Source: a virus. From it: a stretch of 64,000 bases of DNA. Both the position numbers and the translations under genes were made by a program. Positions 15,703 to 24,500 of the stretch are shown here, piece after piece. Location: positions 1 through 64,000 of IMG/VR virus record IMGVR_UViG_3300027917_000033; one strand, 5' to 3'. The notes below the pieces were generated by a model. The model made no database searches. It was not told where the DNA came from and saw nothing but the letters and a program-made list of their open reading frames with translations. The stretch's first letter is position 1; each line of letters starts with the position of its first letter.

Positions 15703-15893
15703 TTAATCCTCCGCTTTTGTTTCCTATATATGTTAAGCACAACTAGCTTCCCATCTTTATCCTCGACCACTCTTGTAGTTAACCCCTGCTGCTTCGCGCC
15801 TTCGAAAGCTACCGTCTCTGGAGTCAATTTGAAGTCAAGCATTGGCATATCATGCCATTTGCCGCTATCGTCTTGGAATTGTGCTCTTTTCAT
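15699..15893 (-). CDS. Hypothetical small protein (64 aa)
   Basis: A short protein with a basic C-terminus (RKQKRRIK), coupled by 4-base overlaps to both neighbours. No motif recognised. Confidence 0.55.
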   Translation of the reverse strand: MKRAQFQDDSGKWHDMPMLDFKLTPETVAFEGAKQQGLTTRVVEDKDGKLVVLNIYRKQKRRIK

Positions 15894-16273
15894 ACTTTAC
15901 CCCGCTTTCTGTTTATTCTTTCTCTCGCCGCTTTCCTAGCGTGTTCTCGCTGGCACTTTACACATCTTTTTATTTGGCTCACGTTCTGTGGTCTTACCGA
16001 TCTATAATCACCACAATTTATACATTTTATACTGTATGTTTCGCCGTCAAATTCTAATTCAGTATCGTCTCCGATGTCTTTAACATATTCAATCGGGATT
16101 GTGCGCTGGTTACCTTCGTCATCATAAACATCAGCGAATAATCCACAATCGTTTTTGTATTCCCTTATGAAAATCCCAGTAAATCCTTCGACAAGCACCT
16201 CGATACCAACCACCTTTGTTTTAAATGTAGTTACTTTTATCGGATCACCTTTGGCATATGTATCAGTTGCCAA
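15890..16273 (-). CDS. Zinc-ribbon protein with basic tail (127 aa)
   Basis: A strand-rich N-terminal region resembles a small beta-barrel (VEGFTGIFIREY, FADVYDDEGNQRTI). A CINC/CVKC zinc ribbon at about residues 86-107 and a strongly basic C-terminus follow. A nucleic-acid-binding role is plausible but not established. Confidence 0.62.
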   Translation of the reverse strand: MATDTYAKGDPIKVTTFKTKVVGIEVLVEGFTGIFIREYKNDCGLFADVYDDEGNQRTIPIEYVKDIGDDTELEFDGETYSIKCINCGDYRSVRPQNVSQIKRCVKCQREHARKAARERINRKRGKV

Positions 16274-16889
16274 GCAGCTTCTCCATCAACATGGTGTCTA
16301 CCACTGATTTCCATAGCCTGCTCTTGCCAAATTTGTCTTTGATTCTTGATTCAAGGTATTCCAGGTCAGTGTCATTTAGAATGCCCTGCATGTCATTGAT
16401 TGCTTTTTCTATCATGGCCTTTGATGCAAATTTCATCCCAGTACCTTGTGTCTTTAGCAATGATACGCGTGTTCCTTTGATATCAACATAGATTTCAGAA
16501 TTTTCATTCTTTTCCTTGTTCCACTTGACACACAAGTCAATGTAGTTTATTTCCCTTTTAGCTACTTGCCCAGGCTTCCATGAAACTAATTCTTCTTTTG
16601 CTACGATTGGGACGTTAAGTCCAACATCGACCAACAAGTCCATTTTTTCCGCAAAATATGAGTCATCAAGATGTTCCATGCCTTCTGGTTTCTTAATTGG
16701 TGGCAACCCAAGATAATCTCTCAGAGTTTTATGCTCTTTGTATTTGAATTTATTGTCACAATGAGATTCCCAATGCTTCAAACATAATGGGTACCATCTA
16801 TAATACAAAATGGATGTTTGACCATTGCAATGGCCGACGCAACATCTTAATTTATTTTCTGGTATGCGCTTCTTTTTTCTCTTTTCCAT
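16263..16889 (-). CDS. Hypothetical zinc-binding protein (208 aa)
   Basis: ATG 16889 is chosen because the frame upstream overlaps a divergent gene. The basic start (MEKRKKKR) leads into CCVGHC and CLKHWESHC, a probable zinc site, then a helical C-terminal region. No family recognised. Confidence 0.62.
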   Translation of the reverse strand: MEKRKKKRIPENKLRCCVGHCNGQTSILYYRWYPLCLKHWESHCDNKFKYKEHKTLRDYLGLPPIKKPEGMEHLDDSYFAEKMDLLVDVGLNVPIVAKEELVSWKPGQVAKREINYIDLCVKWNKEKNENSEIYVDIKGTRVSLLKTQGTGMKFASKAMIEKAINDMQGILNDTDLEYLESRIKDKFGKSRLWKSVVDTMLMEKLLGN

Positions 16890-16913
16890 AAACGTTAAAT
16901 ACGGGTTACTGAC

Positions 16914-17261
16914 ATGAAGTGGCACGACGAAGAACTGGCATTGAATGGCACACCAAGCGATGTTTTGGCAAGTCTTATTGGCAAAGCTGATGTTAGCGAC
17001 GACAAAGTCGTTGTGTCACTGTGTGTGTATATTTCGCATATGCAAGAGACTGCATCAGTGGTATGGAAAAGTAAAACTATCAGATTGTGGAAACAGTTTG
17101 ATACTATCACAGCTGAAGACATATCAGATAAGTTCGCCATATGGGTTTCTAAGTTTCATAGCAGGACAAAAGATTTTCTTCAGCTCATTAGAAATTGTGC
17201 AATCAAAGCGAAACCAGATGCTATGAAATGGTTTATGGCTAAATACCAATTTTGGAAATGA
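16914..17261 (+). CDS. Hypothetical helical protein (115 aa)
   Basis: A Trp-rich, mostly helical protein starting MKWHDEELALNG. It is a + strand gene within the minus block, divergent from the zinc protein; the 24-bp spacer is AT-rich. No family recognised. Its 3' end overlaps the convergent glycosyltransferase gene. Confidence 0.6.
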   Translation: MKWHDEELALNGTPSDVLASLIGKADVSDDKVVVSLCVYISHMQETASVVWKSKTIRLWKQFDTITAEDISDKFAIWVSKFHSRTKDFLQLIRNCAIKAKPDAMKWFMAKYQFWK

Positions 17262-18234
17262 CTAAGTTACATTTATCTGCTTCGTTATAATACCCAAACG
17301 CTTCGAACATCGTCTGTATCCTGCTGAGGTAAGTATGCTTCCTTATCACCTCTGATCTTAATTTTATAGCCTGAGCCTGTCTTTCCTCTGGCGACATTTT
17401 AATATATGTATCACATAGGTCCATGTAGTTATCTGGGTCTGTTGCTAGCGGTAGAGCGTCGGACGAGAAAAATCTGTCGATACCATGCACTGGGTCTGAA
17501 ACTGCAAGTGCTCCACTAGCTGCAACTTTGAATATCCTTTCTGGAATATCTATACCATATTTCGTGGTGTGTGGTTCTACAACACATGGACATATTTTGG
17601 CAGAATTGAACAGTGACTGCACCTGGCCCTGTGAAGCCTTTCCTTTCCATAAATCCTTAGGGCCACTCCACCCAAGCCAAATCGTTTTGTATTTCCTCGC
17701 TACGGGCAATAAATACTTGTCCATATTTATTGCCTTATATCCCCAGTATCCGCCTACCCAACCGACATCACAGACTAAATTTGGAACGGTTGGGCCAGGA
17801 GCATACAGCGTTGTATCAGCCGCATTTGGCATCCCAACAATGTCTATGTCATGGTCCCTCTTCCATCTATACCACCACTGAACCATATCATCTTGTAGAC
17901 CATATCCAAAAACAAATATCGGATTCTGCGCCAAAGTCCATTTTATCGCATCAGCACTTTCGTTGATAACTGGACCACCTGGAACCTGCATAACTTCATC
18001 ACAATACGGGTTGACATGGATGGCTACTTTTGCCTTGTGTCCGCGTGGGAGTTGTTGACGCCACCCAGAACAACCAATATAAATATCAGGAGGATTCCTG
18101 TCCCAGGTGTTTTGGTCGCCGTCCCATAGCAACGGCTTGTGGCCCATTATTCTTAACGCATTACACCATCCCTTCGCTATTTCAAAAAATGCGCCGGACT
18201 TAGAATTGGTTACAAATACGGTGAGTTTAGACAT
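17239..18234 (-). CDS. Glycosyltransferase, CgeB/GT1-like
   Basis: This 331-aa protein has two Rossmann-like halves: VFVTNSKSGAFFEIAKGW at the start, VCDVGWVGGYWGYK and WLGWSG in the middle, and the donor-site signature DIPERIFKVAASGALAVSD followed by HTYLSRIQTMFEAFG, typical of CgeB-like glycosyltransferases. It pairs with the larger glycosyltransferase upstream by an 8-base overlap. Likely role: glycosylation of a virion component or modified base; substrate unknown. Confidence 0.75.
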   Translation of the reverse strand: MSKLTVFVTNSKSGAFFEIAKGWCNALRIMGHKPLLWDGDQNTWDRNPPDIYIGCSGWRQQLPRGHKAKVAIHVNPYCDEVMQVPGGPVINESADAIKWTLAQNPIFVFGYGLQDDMVQWWYRWKRDHDIDIVGMPNAADTTLYAPGPTVPNLVCDVGWVGGYWGYKAINMDKYLLPVARKYKTIWLGWSGPKDLWKGKASQGQVQSLFNSAKICPCVVEPHTTKYGIDIPERIFKVAASGALAVSDPVHGIDRFFSSDALPLATDPDNYMDLCDTYIKMSPEERQAQAIKLRSEVIRKHTYLSRIQTMFEAFGYYNEADKCNLVISKIGI

Positions 18235-20131
18235 ATTTCCCCGCTTCTGAATATTTTGCTTTAATTTGTGCCACTAAATGATTTAAATACTCTAGCCTAC
18301 TCATGTCCCTGTTTATAGCTTTTAGTAAGTCTTTGTTTCGTGCATGCCTATCATTCCACCCTGGAGTTCTTGAATGCCAGAGATGGAACATATCAACAGA
18401 ACGTGTATTGAAGAATCTGGTATTATCCTTCAGTCTTTCGAAGAAATCGCAGTCTTCTACACCATACCCCTCAAATGCTTCATTGAAACCACCAACTTTA
18501 TAATAAAACTCTTTCTTGAAGGCTATTGATCCGCCCTCAAAATACCCAACTGCCCTCTCGCAGTTATATCCTCTACTAAGATTGCCAATCTGGCACATAT
18601 GCAACGTAGATTGCCGATCAAGATACAGGACTTTAGATCCGATATGGCATGAATCAAATCTTATTAACACATCAACAATTCGTGCCACGTAATCTACTGG
18701 AACGATTATGTCAGCATCGTGTAAGATCACGTTTTCGTACGATGTAGCAGAAACTGCAGCGTTGAAAGCTTTTGATTTATTAAAATCCTGGTTTGGTCTC
18801 TGATTGGCAACAAACATGTAACGGAATGGTTCACCTTCTTTGCCATTAAATCTTCGTTCTTGATCTTGTTCTACCACAATGATTTCTATTTCTGGATATC
18901 TCTGTGCTTTAATGTTTCTGATCACCATATTGACGCAGTCTGATCTTCCAATATCTCTTACCGGTATGACTACTGATATGGCAGGAACATTGGCTTTTGA
19001 CGTAGCACTTATGTGAATTCTGCTTTTATCATTGCGCAGATTAGCATACTTGGCCTTGTTCTCCCTAAGGTGCTGCCCCTTTGTAATCAATGCAGATTTT
19101 TCTCTATGTATGGCAAAGAACCTGTCAGATCCTTCTACGTCGTGGAACCCGTATGGCTGTAACCCGGCAACACCAACCCTGTTTGACCAGTCCACATGTT
19201 CCATGCCATACTGGCTTAAAGCTTCATCGAAATAACCAACTGCATCAAACGCTTTGTCATCAAAAGCCATTACAGCACCATGCGGCTTGTCGGTTACTGA
19301 ATATATTATTTTGCCATTGACTGATTTCTTCTGGCTCTGCTGCCTTGACGCACCGTGCAATCCTTCTTGGCGATAACAGAAATGATGGTACCCAGTATTC
19401 TGCATTGCTTCAAAATAGAATCTCTCCCAAGCGTGTGATAGAATTTCGACATCGTCATTTAATATGATTTTGTATTTAAACCGTTTTAAACAATTCATTA
19501 GCCGGTTTGTGTTGCCAGCTATGCCAATATTTGTTGAATTCTTTAATACTATGATGTCTGGCTGTTTGTCCAACCAATCTTTTAAGCTTTCATTTGTTGA
19601 TCCATCGTCGCTTATAAATATAGTCGTCCTTGACAGATCTGTGTACTTCCTAATTGAGCCAATTAATCTCTGTAGCGGCTTTAACCTGTTAAAGCTTAGA
19701 ACACCGACACCTATTCCATCACTTATCGCCACCTGTACATCTTGAACAGCTTGATTGTAAAGATCCGCAGCGTGACCCAGTGCTTTACCAACTATTGGTT
19801 TATTGCCAACGTATCTGGACCTCCCGCTTCTTACCCCCCTGAATGATTTCTTGACAACCTGCCTAGCCCTTCTAACCGTCCTCATCGACTTCTGTTTTTC
19901 GCCCATCACCCTGATATTTGGTACCTCTTGGACGACATTCATCTGTGGTGGTGATAGATTGTCTTCACCAAGAATTCTGACGACTCTTAGAAATTTTGGT
20001 GTGTATCGATCGATGAACCAGTCTGATAGGACTATTTTAGAGAATTTTGATACCCTTACCTGTTCCCTGTTGGGACCGACGATTTGAATAGCGTGTGGAT
20101 TCGGATTAACATATTCTACTAGTCTAGCCAT
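18227..20131 (-). CDS. Tandem family-2 glycosyltransferase
   Basis: This 634-aa protein has a basic N-terminal region of about 150 residues, then two GT2-type domains. The first shows FISDDGSTNESL and IILNDDVEI (the DxD-like region). The second shows AISVVIPVRDIGRSDC, IIVVEQDQ and VILHDADIIVP, then FEGYGVEDCDFFERL typical of GT2 acceptor sites. Two catalytic domains in one chain suggest synthesis of a disaccharide or polymer. It sits upstream of, and overlaps, the CgeB-like gene. Confidence 0.85.
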   Translation of the reverse strand: MARLVEYVNPNPHAIQIVGPNREQVRVSKFSKIVLSDWFIDRYTPKFLRVVRILGEDNLSPPQMNVVQEVPNIRVMGEKQKSMRTVRRARQVVKKSFRGVRSGRSRYVGNKPIVGKALGHAADLYNQAVQDVQVAISDGIGVGVLSFNRLKPLQRLIGSIRKYTDLSRTTIFISDDGSTNESLKDWLDKQPDIIVLKNSTNIGIAGNTNRLMNCLKRFKYKIILNDDVEILSHAWERFYFEAMQNTGYHHFCYRQEGLHGASRQQSQKKSVNGKIIYSVTDKPHGAVMAFDDKAFDAVGYFDEALSQYGMEHVDWSNRVGVAGLQPYGFHDVEGSDRFFAIHREKSALITKGQHLRENKAKYANLRNDKSRIHISATSKANVPAISVVIPVRDIGRSDCVNMVIRNIKAQRYPEIEIIVVEQDQERRFNGKEGEPFRYMFVANQRPNQDFNKSKAFNAAVSATSYENVILHDADIIVPVDYVARIVDVLIRFDSCHIGSKVLYLDRQSTLHMCQIGNLSRGYNCERAVGYFEGGSIAFKKEFYYKVGGFNEAFEGYGVEDCDFFERLKDNTRFFNTRSVDMFHLWHSRTPGWNDRHARNKDLLKAINRDMSRLEYLNHLVAQIKAKYSEAGKYV

Positions 20132-20145
20132 TTCGCAATATATAC

Positions 20146-20523
20146 TTACTTAAGGATAAAGTCTGAATGGTCTTTATCTGGAGGTGGGTAGCTCGGAGAA
20201 GATTGTCTTGGTGGTTTAGCTTTGGCACTATAGCCATAGTACCATCTTTTCCTGTCTTGTGAATGTTTTTTATTCATTGGTTGCCAAACCAATTTTTTAG
20301 GTTGTGTCGTCTGATCTCCAAATTGTACCTGGGATTTGTTAAAGTTGTCTTCGTCGTCGTCTTCCATCAACCCGAATACCGGCCTGCTATTTGCAAACGA
20401 CAAGTACCAGCGCATGTGGCCGCGTGGTTTGGATACTTCAGCGTCTGCTTTGTTACTTAAAATCGATGGCTTGAATGCAATCGCGCCAACAAGAGTAGTT
20501 TCGTATATCAAGTCTAGTTTCAT
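20146..20523 (-). CDS. Possible packaged protein with IYE leader (125 aa)
   Basis: The start MKLDLIYETTLVGA has the same design as the cargo leaders (MKL, then IYE before Thr) but lies on the minus strand, away from both clusters. The rest is Lys/Asp/Pro-rich and probably disordered, without a DPxSF motif. A virion-internal protein is inferred from the leader only. Confidence 0.6.
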   Translation of the reverse strand: MKLDLIYETTLVGAIAFKPSILSNKADAEVSKPRGHMRWYLSFANSRPVFGLMEDDDEDNFNKSQVQFGDQTTQPKKLVWQPMNKKHSQDRKRWYYGYSAKAKPPRQSSPSYPPPDKDHSDFILK

Positions 20524-20862
20524 CTAATCTCCTGGGAAAAGATCGGCAACATCGGCTCCCTTTGCTGCGCTTCTTACAATCTTTTCGTTTAAACTATTGG
20601 CTATCGACATTAATTGGTCGGCAATTGCTGACAGATTTGATCTGGTCGAATGGTCGTCGTATCTGCTACCCAGAACTATCCCTACTTTGTTGACGTCTGA
20701 CGCTGTTTTAACGAGCCAATCCTGTGCTCTTGTGAGTAGATCGACGCCATCTTCGGTGGATTTTTGGGCAGCTTCGGATTCTTCTTGTGGTGCCTCTGGC
20801 GCTTCTTCCGCTCCCAGCCCAAGTAAGCTATCGTAGTTTTCTTCTGGTTTTTCTAGTGGCAT
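20524..20862 (-). CDS. Hypothetical acidic helical protein (112 aa)
   Basis: A Glu/Ala-rich N-terminus (about residues 15-40) is followed by helices with QDWLVKTASDVNKVG and LSAIADQLMSIANSLNEKI. It may be a structural or scaffold-type protein, but no family is recognised. Confidence 0.55.
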   Translation of the reverse strand: MPLEKPEENYDSLLGLGAEEAPEAPQEESEAAQKSTEDGVDLLTRAQDWLVKTASDVNKVGIVLGSRYDDHSTRSNLSAIADQLMSIANSLNEKIVRSAAKGADVADLFPGD

Positions 20863-21409
20863 CTGCTGTGCTCAATCCATAAAGCGGCAATATTTTACCA
20901 TCTCTAATAATAGTTTTGAACGAACTATGCTTTAAAATCACATATCCCAATTCAGGCAGCTTTTCCTTTAAATCATCGTCAAATTGCTTTATGTCTATGA
21001 TTTTCTGTGTTTGGACAACATTACCGCAAAGGTCTTTCAGCATTCCAGGGCCAGCCATTTTGTCTAGTGAAACTCTTATGTCGACCAACATATCATCTGA
21101 GAAGTAAAACTGCGCAAATTCAATTCTTCCAGCTTTCATTAATGGCAATAGTTTATCAACATGCTCGCGAGCGCCATCTGGAGGGTCTATCATATTGCCG
21201 TCAAAATCCCCGCACCTTATGCCGATATTGCCTTCGTGGTTGAAGACCAATATAGAATACCCACTCAATTTATATCCTTCAATGACGTATACCAGCCTAC
21301 CACTGAGCTCTGGTACTTCATCTATCGCCAGTATTGGTGGATAAGATTGTGGTATTGGTAGGTCAGATATACCAGACAATGGTGCTTTTGATGCTTTTGA
21401 TTGCGGCAT
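20828..21409 (-). CDS. Hypothetical protein (193 aa)
   Basis: The Pro/Ser-rich N-terminus leads into a mixed region (LVYVIEGYKLSGYSILVFN) and a longer helical part. ATG 21409 is taken; an upstream in-frame start exists. No family recognised. It overlaps both neighbours. Confidence 0.58.
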   Translation of the reverse strand: MPQSKASKAPLSGISDLPIPQSYPPILAIDEVPELSGRLVYVIEGYKLSGYSILVFNHEGNIGIRCGDFDGNMIDPPDGAREHVDKLLPLMKAGRIEFAQFYFSDDMLVDIRVSLDKMAGPGMLKDLCGNVVQTQKIIDIKQFDDDLKEKLPELGYVILKHSSFKTIIRDGKILPLYGLSTADATRKTRRKLR

Positions 21410-21665
21410 ACTTTCCACCTTTAGATGTATGTATATCGGCGATGTCTATGATCTTTTTGGCTTTCTCCATCTTTTTATTGCGGAGTAGCAGCAAAAGCAT
21501 TGGTAACCCTGCTGTAACTACTTCAATTGTTCCGTCACTGCCCAACTGGCTAACTACACCATACCAATGTGTTAACCAACCATGATGCACTAAGAAGTCA
21601 CCAATCGCAGGCTTCCATTCTGAAATAGTATTATAATGCGCTAGATCAACCTGCAAGTTTTTCAT
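21363..21665 (-). CDS. Conserved-looking small phage protein (100 aa)
   Basis: ATG 21665 gives a 4-base overlap with the upstream gene and is preferred over upstream in-frame starts. Motifs GDFLVHHGWLTHWYGVV, TAGLPMLLLLL and GGKYAAIKS resemble small uncharacterised proteins of environmental T4-like phages (a recollection of the pattern, not a search). It may be structural. Confidence 0.58.
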   Translation of the reverse strand: MKNLQVDLAHYNTISEWKPAIGDFLVHHGWLTHWYGVVSQLGSDGTIEVVTAGLPMLLLLLRNKKMEKAKKIIDIADIHTSKGGKYAAIKSIKSTIVWYI

Positions 21666-21847
21666 ATCCATCCCAAAATCCTCAACGCCCAAGCAATACA
21701 AATGCTGATTGGGATTATATTGATAGCCCATCTAGCCATCATTTTGGTTGGCGGATTGCCTATGAATAAGCTACGTATATAAAACCACGCAGAGGCAATT
21801 CCTACGCCGATGAATAATACTTCAATTATCTCTTTTAAGTTCGCCAT
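21662..21847 (-). CDS. Small two-helix membrane protein (61 aa)
   Basis: From ATG 21847 the product has two hydrophobic segments, about residues 8-28 and 40-60, separated by a short polar loop. Lysis or membrane-remodelling roles are possible but unsupported. The upstream part of the frame overlaps another gene and is excluded. Confidence 0.6.
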   Translation of the reverse strand: MANLKEIIEVLFIGVGIASAWFYIRSLFIGNPPTKMMARWAINIIPISICIAWALRILGWI

Positions 21848-22178
21848 TCCAAGGATTAAATACCCACTTGACATCATCGACCATCCACACAATGGACGTT
21901 CCCTCCCTGCGCCCACCCATTTTGTCTCTTATGAAAATATCAAGACCTGGGATCGAATCGTTTACAACCAATGGCGCTGGTTTATAGCCGCCAAATGCAT
22001 CTTCGTCTACGTTTTTGATATGCTCTTTCGAATCGATCCTAGTTTTTATTAAATTGAAACTATCAAGCAACGTCTTTCTCGCCTGCGATTCCACTCCTGG
22101 CTGGTATCTCTGCAGCATCTTTCTCAGTTCTATTTCGTTCCTGATAACCACTTTCTGTGGCTGCTCCTCCTTCTTCAT
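21822..22178 (-). CDS. Hypothetical protein (118 aa)
   Basis: A charged helical N-terminus is followed by a region with PGLDIFIRDKMGGRREG and a final VVWMVDDVKWVFNP-like strand pair. About 115 bases of its 5' end overlap the preceding gene in another frame, unusually long for this genome, so a later start such as ATG 22118 is possible. No family recognised. Confidence 0.5.
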   Translation of the reverse strand: MKKEEQPQKVVIRNEIELRKMLQRYQPGVESQARKTLLDSFNLIKTRIDSKEHIKNVDEDAFGGYKPAPLVVNDSIPGLDIFIRDKMGGRREGTSIVWMVDDVKWVFNPWNGELKRDN

Positions 22179-22584
22179 TCGTGCCTCCGAAAGCAATGAT
22201 AAACGGATCTTTATTCAACCATCTGTTTATCGGTTCATGGGTAATATTTGACAGTCTGTGTAGCACGAGTATCTTGACTATATAATTGGCCGAACCAAAT
22301 AATATAGCCTGAAATACCGAATCAGCCAATCCAATTTTGGCGAAAATCTGGCCTAACTGGTTGTTAGCTGTTATGATATCCCCGGGAACAAACAGAGCGG
22401 CGACTACACAAACCCAAACCGAAAGGCAATATCCACAACTTAGTAGTGTGTTTAAATACCACCCAAGGATCTTGGCCTGTGTAAGTTTGTCCCTCATGAT
22501 TATAAAAATTTCTGACTCTGTTTCTATTTCAACCGCTGCTTCTATAGCTATAACCGCAGCAGCCCATATCAGTATGTCGTTCAT
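22063..22584 (-). CDS. DUF1360-like membrane protein
   Basis: This 173-aa protein has an N-terminal hydrophobic helix and a second membrane segment carrying SCGYCLSVWVCVVAAL, the signature of DUF1360-type membrane proteins (CxYC followed by WV). Another hydrophobic stretch lies at about residues 85-110. The C-terminal tail is polar and overlaps the next gene. Function of the family is unknown. Confidence 0.65.
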   Translation of the reverse strand: MNDILIWAAAVIAIEAAVEIETESEIFIIMRDKLTQAKILGWYLNTLLSCGYCLSVWVCVVAALFVPGDIITANNQLGQIFAKIGLADSVFQAILFGSANYIVKILVLHRLSNITHEPINRWLNKDPFIIAFGGTNEEGGAATESGYQERNRTEKDAAEIPARSGIAGEKDVA

Positions 22585-22772
22585 TGTTTAGCCCTATATG
22601 CACAGGCCGGATTTGCGCATTTCAGAGTGACCCTTGGTTTTCTGGTGCCATAGTCATATGCATGTATTTTCCTTAAGATCGAACCACACATTGGGCACTT
22701 TTTCCCTCCTCTTCCGCTCCTCACTCTGATGCTTCTTGTTCCGACTTTTTTGGCCTTGCCGCAACATGCCAT
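22581..22772 (-). CDS. Small basic zinc-ribbon protein (63 aa)
   Basis: Two CxxC-type sites, CPMC at about residue 26 and CANPAC at about residue 52, in a basic context (RSIRVRSGRGGKK). Likely a nucleic-acid-binding ribbon. It overlaps the upstream nuclease gene by 52 bases and the downstream gene by 4. Confidence 0.6.
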   Translation of the reverse strand: MACCGKAKKVGTRSIRVRSGRGGKKCPMCGSILRKIHAYDYGTRKPRVTLKCANPACAYRAKQ

Positions 22773-23302
22773 TTTTTATCCCTTTGAAACATAAACTCCG
22801 GATTTACACTGGAAATCAGTGTCTTCCACCTAAATATTTTTGGGGTTGGTACATCATCATACACATCCAGAGTAAATCTTGGAGTATTGTTTGGTATTCC
22901 TAACGCTGACTCTCCTTCTTCCGTTAAAGCTACGAAATCTTCTTGGTAATCTGGCTTAAACATCATGAATGGCAGTTTGTGTATGGACACAGCATCCTCT
23001 ATGCATTGCTTCCACCAACCTGTGAAAGCCGCTATCTCTGGATTTTTCAGTATAGCGACGAAGCTAAATGATTTTCTGCTTTTGGCTTCAACTGAGAATA
23101 CGAAATGCTTATTGTCACAAATTATATCACCACAAAATACATAATCTGCGACTTTTACCCCTCCAGCTTTATTCCATCCGCCAGAGCCAGGAGTCTTGCG
23201 AAAATTTACTCCGGTAAAATCGGTAAGTAATTTGGCTGCTCTGGATTCATACCTCTTACCCTTTGCCTTTGATCTTTTCCCTATTTTGCTGTGATCAGCC
23301 AT
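22721..23302 (-). CDS. PD-(D/E)xK nuclease, Holliday-junction-resolvase-like
   Basis: This 193-aa protein has a basic N-terminus with GKRYESRAAKLL, then FRKTPGSGGWNK, CGDIICDNKHFVFSVEAKS and further residues typical of archaeal-type resolvase and VRR-NUC nucleases: a conserved Glu in the first helix, an Asp, then E-x-K. It may resolve recombination or replication intermediates. An alternative is a general DNA repair nuclease. Confidence 0.7.
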   Translation of the reverse strand: MADHSKIGKRSKAKGKRYESRAAKLLTDFTGVNFRKTPGSGGWNKAGGVKVADYVFCGDIICDNKHFVFSVEAKSRKSFSFVAILKNPEIAAFTGWWKQCIEDAVSIHKLPFMMFKPDYQEDFVALTEEGESALGIPNNTPRFTLDVYDDVPTPKIFRWKTLISSVNPEFMFQRDKKWHVAARPKKSEQEASE

Positions 23303-23332
23303 ACATTTTATTTACGGTTGGAATGGCAAAAG

Positions 23333-23343
23333 TAAATATAGAT
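23333..23343 (+). promoter_or_regulatory. Putative late promoter -10-like motif TAAATATAGAT
   Basis: The sequence AGTAAATATAGATAG lies just before the AGGAGG ribosome binding site of the + strand gene at 23358. The same core GTAAATATAGAT precedes the + strand gene at 30529. AAATATA also occurs in the same position before two minus-strand genes at 42776 and 43905. The arrangement resembles T4 late promoters, which have only a -10-type TATAAATA element. Confidence 0.45.
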
Positions 23344-23357
23344 AGAAGGAGGAAATT

Positions 23358-23603
23358 ATGGCTACAGCTCACGTCGTAACATATGGACCGAAGCGGATTG
23401 GGGCCGATGGAGAAGCACTTGGGCAGGGGGCCCTTATTTCAGAACATGCTACATCCAGCACGGAAATGAGGATATTTCCGAATAATAATGTACCAAATTC
23501 TGAAAATTATCCAACTATCGAAGCATATTTGACGAATGAAGCGACTGACGGATTTGAGCCCAAAATAATTACAAACACTATGATAGTTACGTATAAGCCG
23601 TAA
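23358..23603 (+). CDS. Small protein, possibly structural (81 aa)
   Basis: ATG 23358 follows a strong AGGAGG site. It is a single + strand gene isolated in the minus block behind a putative late promoter. The product is strand-rich and polar, without Cys (HVVTYGPKRIGADGEA). Late-type control and isolation suggest a virion protein, but no family is recognised. Confidence 0.65.
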   Translation: MATAHVVTYGPKRIGADGEALGQGALISEHATSSTEMRIFPNNNVPNSENYPTIEAYLTNEATDGFEPKIITNTMIVTYKP

Positions 23604-24492
23604 GATTCTGGAATGGTCCGAGATATCTCGGTAGGTCAACTTTAAGTCCCCGCACTTTATTATCCATAATTGTCTTTTCTATCCTGACACGGTTAAATTT
23701 AACTGGTGAAAATTGTTTCGCCTCAACATATGCGCTGTTGTCTGCTAGATATGGGCACAATGACAAATCAATTAATTTCCTATTGGTATTAAATAGTTCG
23801 TGCCCAACATGCACCAACTCCCCGTCGATCATGGCAACGGCTTTGTCCGAATCCAAAAACTTTTGTCTCTTCTTGGGGTCTTCTGCCATCTCTCTTGATC
23901 TGACTTCACCTACATTGTAATAACCAATTAGATTGTCGGACTTGTCGCCCATTAGTGCCTTAGTTACAATGACATCGATGGACGGCTTTGGCAACACTTG
24001 TTGGTCTTTTGATAACGGATTATATATTGAAACATGGCCGTATTTGTATGGAATCTGCTGGAAGTCCCCGTCACTTGATACAATTACAGTTTTTCCATTG
24101 TTTATCGAGCAGAATGCATATATTAAATCGTCTGCTTCCATAGCAGGCACGTAGTATTGTCTACAATTCATGTCCTGGAAAAACAGAATAGCTAAACTTA
24201 ATTGGCGTTTCAATTCTTCGCGTATATTGAACCCTAGATCCTTGTACTTATCAACCCTGTGCTCTTTATAATATGGCAGTATGCCTCTGCGCCATACTTC
24301 GTTTCTTGGGGCATCCCAAAAGACATGCACGGCTTTGGGTTTTAGTAGATTAATATAATTGCTTAGAAACCTTATCAGTATTACCGCATAATCATGCCCA
24401 GTACTCTTAAAATAAGAGTCGTAATAGCCAGCAAAAATTGCTCGATATATCGAGTTTTTGCCATCAATTAGTAGGTGTTCAACATCTTCCAT
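23587..24492 (-). CDS. 5'-3' exonuclease / flap endonuclease (T4 RNase H-like)
   Basis: About 301 aa from ATG 24492. Motifs in order: LLIDGKNSIYRAIFAG (first metal Asp), VFWDAPRNEVWRRGILPYYKEHR (helical arch region), AMEADDLIYAF (acidic cluster), VIVSSDGDFQQI, and VTKALMGDKSDNLIGYYNVG (helix-hairpin-helix-type region). These are hallmarks of the FEN1/PolI 5'-nuclease family. It would remove RNA primers and flaps. It lies directly downstream of the gp32-like gene. Confidence 0.88.
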   Translation of the reverse strand: MEDVEHLLIDGKNSIYRAIFAGYYDSYFKSTGHDYAVILIRFLSNYINLLKPKAVHVFWDAPRNEVWRRGILPYYKEHRVDKYKDLGFNIREELKRQLSLAILFFQDMNCRQYYVPAMEADDLIYAFCSINNGKTVIVSSDGDFQQIPYKYGHVSIYNPLSKDQQVLPKPSIDVIVTKALMGDKSDNLIGYYNVGEVRSREMAEDPKKRQKFLDSDKAVAMIDGELVHVGHELFNTNRKLIDLSLCPYLADNSAYVEAKQFSPVKFNRVRIEKTIMDNKVRGLKVDLPRYLGPFQNLTAYT

Positions 24493-24500
24493 ATAAGGAA

